From positions 155,316 to 219,315 of the forward strand of contig JAGAYR010000016.1 of assembly GCA_017940415.1 (NCBI GenBank): a DNA stretch of 64,000 nucleotides, read 5' to 3'. The stretch is from Lachnospiraceae bacterium. GTDB taxonomy: Bacteria; Bacillota; Clostridia; Lachnospirales; Lachnospiraceae. The translations under genes were made by a program, and so were the position numbers. This document shows, one piece after another, positions 45,474 to 53,174 of the stretch (the stretch's first letter is position 1; every line of letters starts with the position of its first letter). The notes under the pieces are model-generated. The model worked only from the letters and a program-made list of their open reading frames with translations. It made no database searches and was not told where the DNA came from.

Positions 45474-46648
45474 TTTCTCGCAAATAGTGCTTCGTTTTTC
45501 TCTATCAGTTCGATCCTCTGTTTTACGCAGGATGCGCTGTGGCCGGGATCCGAAGGAGTGTTAAATACATAATCCTCGAGTCTTTCCAGAGAAGTTCCCG
45601 CAACATGAAGTCTGGTATCGGAGGATGCGTAATAGATGAACACATCACCCATCTCATTTACCACGGCTCCGTTGGTAAATACAACGTTGCTTACATCGCC
45701 GAGTCTTTCATATCCTCTGGGTCCGATAAGAAGGCCCGAAGGCTCTGCTATAACCCTTGCAGGATCATCAAGTGCTGTGGCAAATGCATAAATGACATAT
45801 CTGAGTCCCGCCGCTGTATTTCTGACACCGTGTGCTATATGGATCCAGCCCCTGTCGGTTTTAATGGGAACCGCTCCCGCACCGTTTTTAACTTCGGTGA
45901 TGGTGTGATACTTTCTCAGCGAAGTAAGTCTTTCTTCATTAATAACCGCATGCTCGATATCATCACAAAGGCCGAAGCCGATCCCTCCGCCGGAACCGGT
46001 ATTGATGAAATCATCCATGGGTCTTGTATAGAAAGCATACTTTCCGTCAACGAATTCGGGAAGAAGCACACAGTTTCTCTGCTGGGGACTGCTCGTTGTA
46101 ACAAGGTTATCCAGTCTCTCCCAATGCTCCAGATCCTTAGTCCTTACGATTCCTGCGGCTGCAACGGCAGCAGACAGATCGTTAGAAGAAGTATCCTTAC
46201 TCTCTGAGCAATAAACTCCGTAGATATATCCGTCCTCATGAAGAGTCAGTCTCATGTCATATGCATTGACCTCTTCGGGATATTTGGAATCATCGATAAG
46301 GATGGGCTTTCCACGGAATCTGAATCCGTCAACGGGAGAATCGCTTTCTGCTATGGCAAAAAAAGACTTTCTGTCATCGCCTTCGATCCTGGGACAAAGG
46401 ATATATTTTCCGTTCAGATAAAGAGCTCCGGAATTGAACACTCCGTTTATACCAAGCCTGTTTTCAAAAAAAGGATTGGTCTCTTCATCAAGATCATACT
46501 GCCACTCTATGGGAACGCTTTCCCTTGTAAGAACCGGATTGACATATCTGTCATAAATTCCGTTGTACATATTTTCATCAATTCGATTCTTACGGGACAG
46601 GTATACTTCCTGCTTTGCCTTTAATTCAAAATATTTAGGATGAATCAT
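45470..46648 (-). CDS. GH130 subfamily 1 beta-1,4-mannosylglucose phosphorylase
   Basis: At 392 residues this fits GH130_1. Recognisable motifs are [25 protein letters not shown]-like [21 protein letters not shown] with the general-acid Asp, [30 protein letters not shown] and [12 protein letters not shown]. It phosphorolyses 4-O-beta-mannosyl-glucose to mannose-1-P and glucose. It is the natural partner of the 2-epimerase encoded 19 kb away. It overlaps the esterase gene by 4 nt. Confidence 0.93.
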   Translation of the reverse strand: MIHPKYFELKAKQEVYLSRKNRIDENMYNGIYDRYVNPVLTRESVPIEWQYDLDEETNPFFENRLGINGVFNSGALYLNGKYILCPRIEGDDRKSFFAIAESDSPVDGFRFRGKPILIDDSKYPEEVNAYDMRLTLHEDGYIYGVYCSESKDTSSNDLSAAVAAAGIVRTKDLEHWERLDNLVTTSSPQQRNCVLLPEFVDGKYAFYTRPMDDFINTGSGGGIGFGLCDDIEHAVINEERLTSLRKYHTITEVKNGAGAVPIKTDRGWIHIAHGVRNTAAGLRYVIYAFATALDDPARVIAEPSGLLIGPRGYERLGDVSNVVFTNGAVVNEMGDVFIYYASSDTRLHVAGTSLERLEDYVFNTPSDPGHSASCVKQRIELIEKNEALFARK

Positions 46649-46655
46649 ATTAACC

Positions 46656-47681
46656 TCATCTGATTCCGAGTTCGGTATCGGTATCCGTTACATGGCTGTG
46701 AGCCTTGATATAGTCTACGATCAGATCAACCTTGGTAAATGCAAGACCTACATAGCTGTCTGCACATCCGTAGTAAAGCGCGATCCTGCCGGTTGAAGCA
46801 TCATGAACGGTTGCACAAGGGAAGGTTACGTTGGGAACGAATCCTCTTTCCTCATACCACTCTTCGGGAGTAAGGAGGAAGTTCTCACATCTGTAGAGAA
46901 CCTTGGAAGGCTCGTTGATATCGAGGATTGCTCCGCCGATGGAATATACATATCCGTTGCAGGTTCCGGCAACACCGTGATAGAAGATAAGCCATCCCTC
47001 TGTAGTCTCGATGGGCGCTGCTCCTCCTCCGATCTTAAGGCTCTCCCACCACTCGGAGCATCTGCTCATAACATGTCTGTGCTTTCCCCAGAAAACCATG
47101 TCAGGGCTCTGTGACAGGAAGATATCTCCAAAAGGAGTATGTCCGGAATCCGAAGGTCTTGAGAGCATTACGTAATTGCCGTTTATCTTCCTGGGGAAGA
47201 GAACCGCATTTCTGTTAAAAGGAATAAAGGGATTCTCAATTCTGGTAAAGGTCTTGAAATCCGTGGTCTTGGCTATTCCGATCGCTGCTCCGTAGAAATC
47301 CTGACACCAGATTGCATAATAAGTATCCTCTACCTTAACAAGTCTGGGATCATATGCATAAACGGGCATGAACTCTTCGCCCTTTTCATTTACGAATCTG
47401 ATCTTATCCTTCTCAAAATCCCAATTGATTCCGTCTTTACTTCTTCCGAAGTAAATATATGAAACACCGTTTCTCTGCTCTCCGCGGAATACTCCAACGA
47501 AAGCTCCCTCATATGCTACAACGGCACTGTTGAAGATTCGTGCCACACCCTCAATGGGATTTCTTCCTATGATAGGGTTCTGCGAATATCTCCAGATAGG
47601 AGCATCCGTAAATGTTTCAGGGCCGTCCTGCCAGGGCATGTTGGGAACATCGGGTGCATTCAGGATCTTAACGTCACTCAT
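46656..47681 (-). CDS. GH130 subfamily 2 beta-1,4-mannooligosaccharide phosphorylase
   Basis: The 341-residue five-bladed propeller has an N-terminus (NMPWQD...[11 protein letters not shown]) matching GH130_2 enzymes, and carries [18 protein letters not shown] with the general-acid Asp, [22 protein letters not shown] and [13 protein letters not shown]. It shortens manno-oligosaccharides by phosphorolysis, releasing mannose-1-P. It is the first gene of the catabolic operon, 7 nt before GH130_1, with a strong promoter under a presumed LacI-2 site. Confidence 0.92.
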   Translation of the reverse strand: MSDVKILNAPDVPNMPWQDGPETFTDAPIWRYSQNPIIGRNPIEGVARIFNSAVVAYEGAFVGVFRGEQRNGVSYIYFGRSKDGINWDFEKDKIRFVNEKGEEFMPVYAYDPRLVKVEDTYYAIWCQDFYGAAIGIAKTTDFKTFTRIENPFIPFNRNAVLFPRKINGNYVMLSRPSDSGHTPFGDIFLSQSPDMVFWGKHRHVMSRCSEWWESLKIGGGAAPIETTEGWLIFYHGVAGTCNGYVYSIGGAILDINEPSKVLYRCENFLLTPEEWYEERGFVPNVTFPCATVHDASTGRIALYYGCADSYVGLAFTKVDLIVDYIKAHSHVTDTDTELGIR

Positions 47682-47725
47682 TTTATTCTCCTTTAAAAAT
47701 AAATTGATTAATGTTTAACCTGCAT

Positions 47726-47740
47726 TTAGTTAAATTTAAC
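47726..47740. promoter_or_regulatory. LacI-2 operator in the GH130 leader
   Basis: TTAGTTAAATTTAAC contains the 12-bp perfect palindrome GTTAAATTTAAC and the 8-mer TTAGTTAA (complement of TTAACTAA). It lies just downstream of the promoter. Confidence 0.7.
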
Positions 47741-47757
47741 CAGATGCTTTTGCAGTG

Positions 47758-47786
47758 ATTATATATCCCGAAATTCAGATATTCAA
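47758..47786 (-). promoter_or_regulatory. Promoter of the GH130-GH36 operon
   Basis: On the minus strand TTGAAT (47786-47781), a 17-nt spacer and consensus TATAAT (47763-47758). A palindrome suited to LacI-2 begins 17 bp downstream of the -10. Confidence 0.82.
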
Positions 47787-47828
47787 AGGAAATTTGCCCA
47801 AAATTCATCATTTCGTCGTTTAGGATAT

Positions 47829-47847
47829 TTTTAACTAAATTTAACTA
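47829..47847. promoter_or_regulatory. LacI-2 operator-like site at the lacI-2 stop codon
   Basis: TTAACTAAATTTAACTA covers the end of lacI-2, about 45 bp upstream of the GH130 -35. With the site in the leader it could form a repression loop. Confidence 0.55.
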
Positions 47848-48857
47848 TGCAACTTTTTAACACTCTCTTTTTCAACCAATTTTCCGCACACAATATGAAG
47901 TCCCTTTTTATAGTCTTCACCCCAGACATTTTGAAGTGCTATCTCCACGGCCTGCTTGGACATCTCCGCCAGATCTACTTCATACGTGGTGATCTCGGTC
48001 TCGCATATTCCGGGATAGGTGTAATTGTCATAGCCCGCAACGGATATATCTTCGGGAACGTGATATCCGTTCTTCTCCAGCTTCTTGATAAGAAGAGCTG
48101 CAGTCAGATCACAGTTGCAGAAAAAAGCCGTGGGCATATCCTTGGGAAGAGTGAGCATTTTTTCAGCATCTGTCAGACCCGTCTTTGCATCTCTGTCATC
48201 AATTATCCATTCCTTCTTGAGCTTACCGCCATGCTCCAATACCGATTTCTGATATCCCAGATATCTGTCCGTTATGGAACCGGTAGCAAGAAGAGTTCCT
48301 ACGTATGCGATCTTCGTATGCCCCATATCATAGAGATAATTGGTCATGGCATACGCACCGTAGAAGCTGTCTGAGACAACGCAGTCCATATCCGCATCCT
48401 TACCCATGAAATCCAGATATACCACAGGAATGTCAAATCCTTCTCTCATGGCAGATAAATAATCCTCCGCCATATTTCCAACAACTATACAGGCATCAAC
48501 CTTGTCCTCTGCAAGAAGCCTGGGCATTTCCGTTTTGTTTTCCATGTCGGATGTGACAACTTCCAGCATGGCAAAACTTCCCATGAGGGATGCAGTCTTA
48601 TTCATATCCTGATACATCTGCCAGTAAAAACTGTAAAATCTGGTCAGGTAACTTTCCCTGCAGATGACTCCTATATTCTTACTCGGATGTCTGGCAGCAT
48701 AAGTATGAGGTTCATACCCCAGTTCTTTCGCCACCTTTTTAATCTCCTCCAGTTTCTGCCTGCTCACCCCTCCTTTTCCGGAGAGAGCTTTCGAGACAGA
48801 CACTATCGAAACCCCTGTTTTTTCGGCTATATCCGCCAATCTTACCTTGTCACCCAT
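47841..48857 (-). CDS. LacI-family repressor 2 (mannoside catabolism)
   Basis: The 338-residue protein has the LacI HTH (VRLADIAEKTGVSIVSVSKALSG) and a sugar-binding effector domain with AYVGTLLATGSITDRYLGYQ and ISVAGYDNYTYPG. It shares long blocks with LacI-1, such as DMPTAFFCNCD and SFYGAYAMTNYLYD, so the two are paralogues. The recognition helix differs (SIVSVSKAL versus STVTVSKAL), matching the different operator 8-mers. It lies directly upstream of the GH130 operon and probably autoregulates through the TTAACTAA cluster at 48923-48962. Confidence 0.93.
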   Translation of the reverse strand: MGDKVRLADIAEKTGVSIVSVSKALSGKGGVSRQKLEEIKKVAKELGYEPHTYAARHPSKNIGVICRESYLTRFYSFYWQMYQDMNKTASLMGSFAMLEVVTSDMENKTEMPRLLAEDKVDACIVVGNMAEDYLSAMREGFDIPVVYLDFMGKDADMDCVVSDSFYGAYAMTNYLYDMGHTKIAYVGTLLATGSITDRYLGYQKSVLEHGGKLKKEWIIDDRDAKTGLTDAEKMLTLPKDMPTAFFCNCDLTAALLIKKLEKNGYHVPEDISVAGYDNYTYPGICETEITTYEVDLAEMSKQAVEIALQNVWGEDYKKGLHIVCGKLVEKESVKKLHS

Positions 48858-48871
48858 ATATACACCTCTGT

Positions 48872-48910
48872 AAAAAAATACCTGCGTGAGAACATGCCCA
48901 CACAGGTATT
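48872..48910 (-). terminator. Terminator in front of lacI-2
   Basis: On the minus strand a 14-bp stem (AATACCTGTGTGGG with its partner, two G-T pairs) is followed by TTTTTTT. It lies 15 nt upstream of the lacI-2 start and about 70 nt downstream of agrC. It is the likely end of the agr transcript. Confidence 0.8.
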
Positions 48911-48922
48911 CTATCTTATCCG

Positions 48923-48962
48923 TAGTTAAAGTTAAACTAAATTTTAACTAAACTTAACCAAA
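48923..48962. promoter_or_regulatory. Cluster of TTAACTA-type half-sites (LacI-2)
   Basis: The segment contains several TAGTTAA/TTAACTA elements in both orientations, including a full TTAACTAA at 48944-48951. It lies between agrC and the terminator that precedes lacI-2. Confidence 0.6.
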
Positions 48963-48976
48963 CCATCACTTAACGC

Positions 48977-50278
48977 TTAAGGTTTGGGAATGCATATGGA
49001 GAAAACAAATTCCTTATCATCATAATTGATGGAATATGACCCTCCGTATTTCTCAACAGATTCTATAATGTTCTTTATTCCCAGGCCATGTTCCTCTTTA
49101 TCAGCCTTCAATGTCCGGATCTCTTCTCCCTCTTTGACAATCTCGCCATTATAAGTATTTCGAACAGAGATGATGATCTCGTCTGCTTCCTTCATCAGTT
49201 TCAGCTTTATCGTCTTTTGATCGCACTTCTCGCAGGCTTCTATGGCATTATTCAGAAGATTGGACAGTATAACAACAATATCCGAATCCTCAACCCAGAG
49301 ATCGGCCATCTCATTAAACTTCATTACAAGAAGAATTCCACGCTCCTCCATCTCCCTGTACTTGGTATTAACGATTGCATCGATCAATGTATTGTTTGTA
49401 TTGATGTTACTGTCGGTATCCGTCAACTTTCCACCGATCTCGGTAATGTATTTCTCCAGTTCTCCGTATTCTTTTTTCTGAAGAAGCGCCTCCATGCACA
49501 TGATCTGGTTTTTATATTCATGAGCACGTTTTCTCTGCAACTCATAATTATCGTATACGGACTTGTACATCTCAGCCTGATTTTTTACCCTCTCGCGAAA
49601 CAGGTCATCCTCATGGATCCTGCGCTCTCTTTTCACAATATCGCATAGCAGGTAAAACGCAGCCAGATTGATCACCACCAGCCCGATGGAAAAAAGCATA
49701 TATATCCTTTCCAAGTCGGGATCCTTCACTGCTCCCGAGTCGCCCATCATTGCAATGATCAGAGTCAGTGTAAATATCGGGAAAACCATAAATCTGATCC
49801 ATTCCGAATCCGTGATGTTTTTTTCCGCAGCACTTTTGGAAAGATGTTTTCTAAGCCAGATCACAACCCAGAAATCCACCAGCTTGGAAAGAGCCGTAAA
49901 GAGGCTGGCGTTTATGGTTATATCCGGGTCCATTGTAACAAGCAAATCTCTGACAGAGCTCATCAGCAGATAGAATATTATGTCGATTGCTCCCAATGCC
50001 CCAAAAAACAAAAGTGAGATTGCCGCAGCTTTCCATAATTTGAGTTTCATGGAAACAGCCATCAGTACGCTCACGAGAGGGACGATGACAAAAACCTTGG
50101 CGATCAGATGATCATCCAGCAGAAATACCGAAAGAATAATTGCCAAAACGGTAAGGCAGTTTAACAGCAAAACAACAGGACGCTTTGTGTATCGCCTCTC
50201 CGAAAAAACACCGAAAAAGAGGATACAGCAAACCGCTTCAACAAAAACTATTAAAATACCTTGAATATAATAAGCCAT
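48977..50278 (-). CDS. agrC: AgrC-type sensor histidine kinase (GHKL)
   Basis: The 433-residue protein has six or seven N-terminal helices (to about 215), a dimerisation helix with RKRAHEYKNQI holding the phospho-His, and a GHKL ATPase domain with NLLNNAIEACEK and HGLGIKNIIESVEKYGG. This is the architecture of AgrC-like receptors of cyclic autoinducer peptides. It is last in the operon, 5 nt after agrA, and is expected to detect the peptide made by agrB/agrD and phosphorylate AgrA. Confidence 0.88.
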   Translation of the reverse strand: MAYYIQGILIVFVEAVCCILFFGVFSERRYTKRPVVLLLNCLTVLAIILSVFLLDDHLIAKVFVIVPLVSVLMAVSMKLKLWKAAAISLLFFGALGAIDIIFYLLMSSVRDLLVTMDPDITINASLFTALSKLVDFWVVIWLRKHLSKSAAEKNITDSEWIRFMVFPIFTLTLIIAMMGDSGAVKDPDLERIYMLFSIGLVVINLAAFYLLCDIVKRERRIHEDDLFRERVKNQAEMYKSVYDNYELQRKRAHEYKNQIMCMEALLQKKEYGELEKYITEIGGKLTDTDSNINTNNTLIDAIVNTKYREMEERGILLVMKFNEMADLWVEDSDIVVILSNLLNNAIEACEKCDQKTIKLKLMKEADEIIISVRNTYNGEIVKEGEEIRTLKADKEEHGLGIKNIIESVEKYGGSYSINYDDKEFVFSICIPKP

Positions 50279-50283
50279 TTAAG

Positions 50284-51009
50284 TTATATAGCTCCCTTAT
50301 ATTCCGCCACAGCCTTTTGAACTTCCTTAAATCTGGCTTTCGGAATACTGAGTTCGGTTCCGTTATCCGTAAACAAACTGTATCTGACTACTTTTCCCAC
50401 ATGGGAAATATTCACAAGATAGCTTTGATGAATTCTCAGAAAACGCTCACATGACAATTTACCCTCAAGTTCATCAAGAGTCATATAAAGGCTATATTTT
50501 TTAAGCGAATCTTCCATGATGTAGAAAAATAATTTATGAAGATTGCTTTCTATGTATAATATCCGGTCAAGGGATATACTCTTCGTTCCTTCGAGGAATT
50601 CAAATTCGATCTTATCAACCGAATAATTCATTTTGGCAAAGATTGCATCCATGCACTCTTCGACAGCATTTTTCAAGGTATTGTTATTCTTGAGAATATA
50701 TCTGATTGCATCAACCTTATATCCTTCAAGAGTGTAATCGATATAGGCTGTCACAAACACAATGAAGATGTCGCTGCTGTATTCGCGGATCTTCCTCGCT
50801 GTTTCCAGGCCATCCATCCTATCCATGTTAATGTCCAAAAAGACAACATTATACTTAAGCATTTCAATCCCCTGAAGAACAAACTCCTCTCCGGATTCAA
50901 ATGCATCAATAGAATGAACCATTCCTTTTTCATTCAGATATGGGATTAATATGCCGTTGATTTCATGACGAAAATACTTTTCATCATCGCAGATTGCTAT
51001 ATTCAGCAT
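50284..51009 (-). CDS. agrA: AgrA-type LytTR response regulator
   Basis: The protein has about 241 residues: an N-terminal receiver (IAICDDEKYF, VVFLDINMDRMDG, VFVTAYIDYTLEGYKVDAIRYILK) and a C-terminal LytTR DNA-binding domain (IESNLHKLFFY and FLRIHQSYLVN). I start at the ATG at 51009 where the receiver begins. A GTG 14 codons earlier has no ribosome site; the one for the ATG is also weak. LytTR regulators bind direct repeats, and no clear pair was found upstream of the operon. Confidence 0.9.
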   Translation of the reverse strand: MLNIAICDDEKYFRHEINGILIPYLNEKGMVHSIDAFESGEEFVLQGIEMLKYNVVFLDINMDRMDGLETARKIREYSSDIFIVFVTAYIDYTLEGYKVDAIRYILKNNNTLKNAVEECMDAIFAKMNYSVDKIEFEFLEGTKSISLDRILYIESNLHKLFFYIMEDSLKKYSLYMTLDELEGKLSCERFLRIHQSYLVNISHVGKVVRYSLFTDNGTELSIPKARFKEVQKAVAEYKGAI

Positions 51010-51064
51010 CGAACACGTACCGTCCCCTATATATAACCGTGTTACCCCCACGGATGATTATATA

Positions 51065-51250
51065 TTAGGAACGATTGTGATTACAATCTTTTACAGATGA
51101 TCCGGTATCCTCATCCTTCTTCCCGGGCAAAGCGGGCTGGTACAGAAGGAATATGCAGGGAGGATCGTTGGGATCGAAAGCAAGAGGACTCTTCCCGCTT
51201 AAAGTTTTATTGAGTATCTGTAACATTCTTTTCTTAGTTTTTTCTGCCAT
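51065..51250 (-). CDS. agrD: AgrD-like cyclic autoinducer peptide precursor
   Basis: The 61-residue peptide begins with an amphipathic, basic helix (KTKKRMLQILNKTLSG), continues with a short spacer, then DPPCIFLLYQPALPG with a single core Cys32, and ends in an acidic tail (KKDEDTGS). The C-x4 core followed by YQPxxP matches clostridial cyclic lactone autoinducer precursors. AgrB would cleave after the core and form a thiolactone at Cys32. The gene overlaps the end of agrB, with AGGAGG 9 nt upstream of its ATG. Confidence 0.82.
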   Translation of the reverse strand: MAEKTKKRMLQILNKTLSGKSPLAFDPNDPPCIFLLYQPALPGKKDEDTGSSVKDCNHNRS

Positions 51251-51827
51251 TTGGTTCTACCTCCTGTCCTTTCAACTTTGCAAATACCATAAGCAAAAAA
51301 TCCAGTATTACAGCAAGTGCAATACAAGAAACCACTTTATCCGGGATTCCCACGATCCATAAAGTCAGCATGGTGCCAAGTTCCGTCACAGCAACAATAC
51401 GTGCTTCTTTTTTCTTTTTTCGGATTCCGTCCCGGTTCAGATTCAGATTCGGATGATTTATAAATCCCATGTACATGACCATGATTCCTGCCAAAGCAAC
51501 CGTAATCATCAGATAAATATTCAATTCAATATAAGGAATCAACATTGTAACTATCGAAAACAATAATACAGATCCCGTAAAGCATCCGAAGTAAGAGTCA
51601 AAATGATAGCCTCCTGTCTTACTCCTGAGCAAAGCAAAAGAAATCAAAAGCACAGCCATCAGTTCAAATCTGTGAACGGTCAAAGCAAGCAATAACAATG
51701 TGACCGTGGTAAGGAATGTCTCAACTGCGATCACAAGCCTGTATGCATATAATTCGGTCAGCTCCGGTGAAATAATATTCTCATCAGTCATCTGACAGGC
51801 GATTCTATTTGCGACTCTGTCAATCAC
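51234..51827 (-). CDS. agrB: AgrB-type autoinducer-processing membrane protease
   Basis: The protein has about 197 residues, six helices and the AgrB active site: RSKTGGYHF with the catalytic His, and Cys seven residues later in YFGCFTGS. It processes and cyclises AgrD at the membrane. I favour the GTG start at 51827, which has AAAGGA upstream and follows the preceding gene's stop; the ATG at 51842 (five codons earlier) is the alternative and would overlap that gene by 14 nt. It is encoded directly before agrD. Confidence 0.9.
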   Translation of the reverse strand: MIDRVANRIACQMTDENIISPELTELYAYRLVIAVETFLTTVTLLLLALTVHRFELMAVLLISFALLRSKTGGYHFDSYFGCFTGSVLLFSIVTMLIPYIELNIYLMITVALAGIMVMYMGFINHPNLNLNRDGIRKKKKEARIVAVTELGTMLTLWIVGIPDKVVSCIALAVILDFLLMVFAKLKGQEVEPNGRKN

Positions 51828-51828
51828 A

Positions 51829-52746
51829 TTAATTCCTTTCATTTACGACATAATATACACTTTCATACTGTTCTCCAAAGCCGGCCTCTGCGCAATATTC
51901 CGTTATTATATCTTCAACATCATCTGCGCTGAGTTTTGACGCTACAGTTCCCTGAGTTCTGAAGCTGTACATAAAATTAACCGGGATATTATATATGTGG
52001 TCTCCATAATAATCATCATTTGTAAAAATAGGCATTACGACGTAATTGTCTATTTTCATAAATGAAGTTCCGCGGAAAACATTTGATCCCTCATCCAGAA
52101 ATCCTATTATCTCAGCCTTGCTTTCGTTGAAAACATATTTAATACTCAGCACATCCCCTACATCATATAAATCTTTATAACTGTAGCCCAAGATAACAGA
52201 GATTGGTTTACCGGGATCAAGAATCAAATCTTCTTCCGTAAACCCTCTGCCCTCAGATATTTTCAGATCAAAAAAGGGAATCGTATTAAGCCCGAACCAA
52301 ACCGCTTTAACACATGTGGATTTAGTCACAACCCCTTTGTCATCAACAAATTCGTATGTTTGTGATTCAATCGTGTTTCCGTGTTCATAACCGGATACAT
52401 TATTCTCCGGTCCGTTGTAATCATCCAAATATACGGGATTATCGTAAAGTTCTACATATTCGAACGATTCGCTGTTCAGCAGCAGGTTATAAAACCGTTT
52501 AAACACCGGTATCATTTCGGGGTCGGTGTGCATATATTCTTTATCACCGACCAGATTGTCCATGATCGTGTAGAATTGTTTTTCTTCATATATTTCCGAA
52601 AACCTGTTTTTCTGATCGGTGGTTTGAAGCAGTAATCTCGTAGACACAGCAACACAGAATATTCCTATTACAGACAGAAAAGTCAATAATAGAAATATTC
52701 TGTGCTCATTTTTTATTCGATTGATTATTTCAGAGGAAAAGGACAA
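51829..52746 (-). CDS. MacB periplasmic-core-like membrane protein, first gene of the agr operon
   Basis: The 305-residue protein has one N-terminal membrane helix (about 16-36) and a large extracytoplasmic domain. Segments such as IPFFDLKISEGRGFTEEDL, ISVILGYSYKDLYDVGDVL and AEIIGFLDEGS match the MacB_PCD domain of FtsX/MacB ABC permeases, but the three C-terminal helices of those permeases are missing. The start is TTG at 52746 with CAGGGA upstream. It ends next to agrB, so it belongs to the operon. A stand-alone extracellular MacB-like domain in an agr operon is unusual; function unknown. Confidence 0.75.
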   Translation of the reverse strand: MSFSSEIINRIKNEHRIFLLLTFLSVIGIFCVAVSTRLLLQTTDQKNRFSEIYEEKQFYTIMDNLVGDKEYMHTDPEMIPVFKRFYNLLLNSESFEYVELYDNPVYLDDYNGPENNVSGYEHGNTIESQTYEFVDDKGVVTKSTCVKAVWFGLNTIPFFDLKISEGRGFTEEDLILDPGKPISVILGYSYKDLYDVGDVLSIKYVFNESKAEIIGFLDEGSNVFRGTSFMKIDNYVVMPIFTNDDYYGDHIYNIPVNFMYSFRTQGTVASKLSADDVEDIITEYCAEAGFGEQYESVYYVVNERN

Positions 52747-52796
52747 TTACAAAATCCCTGCTTAATAATTTTTCATACTAAATTAAATGCCAAAAA

Positions 52797-52870
52797 GCAA
52801 TGCCGCTCGCGGTATCGTAGTGCTTTTAGGGGAAGTGTTTTAGAGGAACGATAACCGGAGCGGCATTTGC
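52797..52870. repeat. Long imperfect hairpin 1
   Basis: GCAATGCCGCTC-CGG-TATCGT pairs with ACGATAA-CCG-GAGCGGCATTTGC over about 20 bp with three bulges and a loop near 30 nt. It is enclosed by the TAAATTAAAT/ATTTAATTTA dyad at 52779-52788 and 52898-52907. Confidence 0.7.
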
Positions 52871-52939
52871 AAAAGCTACCATAAGTTATGTCTCTGTATT
52901 TAATTTATAGATATATTCCGGAGGATACTATACCGAGTG

Positions 52940-52981
52940 CAGAAAACGGACGCAGATTACAGAAAACGGACATAAAGAAGC
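52940..52981 (+). repeat. Tandem CAGAAAACGGA repeats resembling an IS end
   Basis: CAGAAAACGGA occurs at 52940 and 52960, a 20-nt period, the second followed by CATAAAGAAGC. The same arrangement with the same period is found at 63809-63848 next to an IS3-type transposase gene. Confidence 0.65.
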
Positions 52982-53058
52982 CGCTCAGCTATCGTGGGGT
53001 TAGTTTCTTGTGTTTTGGGATAACTTACAAAATTAGGGGACCCGATAGTTATGAGCGG
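52981..53058. repeat. Long imperfect hairpin 2
   Basis: CCGCTCA pairs with TGAGCGG and CTATCG with CGATAG, with a small internal loop and about 48 nt between the arms. The arm sequence (CCGCTC...TATCG) resembles that of hairpin 1, so the two may be diverged copies. Confidence 0.6.
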
Positions 53059-53174
53059 CGAAAGGATGAGTCTCTATGAGCTTCGCTTCGTTATGTACTT
53101 TACAGTTATTTATAGCCTGAATTCAATATCTGTTACAGAATACAGACAAATATTGCATTAAACGGATTGATCTG

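Larger units (their letters stand above)
52747..53174. other. Gene-free region with nested inverted repeats and IS-end-like repeats
   Basis: No credible gene is present in these 428 nt. They hold two related long hairpins (52797-52870 and 52981-53058), an outer TAAATTAAAT/ATTTAATTTA dyad (52779-52907), and a tandem CAGAAAACGGA repeat that matches the IS end at the right window edge. The agr promoter must also lie here but was not clearly seen. Confidence 0.7.

Noticed and set aside
51010-51051. Longer N-terminus of AgrA from a GTG at 51051
   Set aside because: The extra 14 residues precede the receiver domain's usual start, and the GTG has no ribosome site.
52797-53058. CRISPR array
   Set aside because: The repeats are palindromic arms and one tandem pair, not regularly spaced direct repeats with unique spacers.
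52888-53079. A 63-codon plus-strand frame in the repeat-rich gap
   Set aside because: It crosses the hairpin and repeat, has no ribosome site, and its translation resembles no protein.
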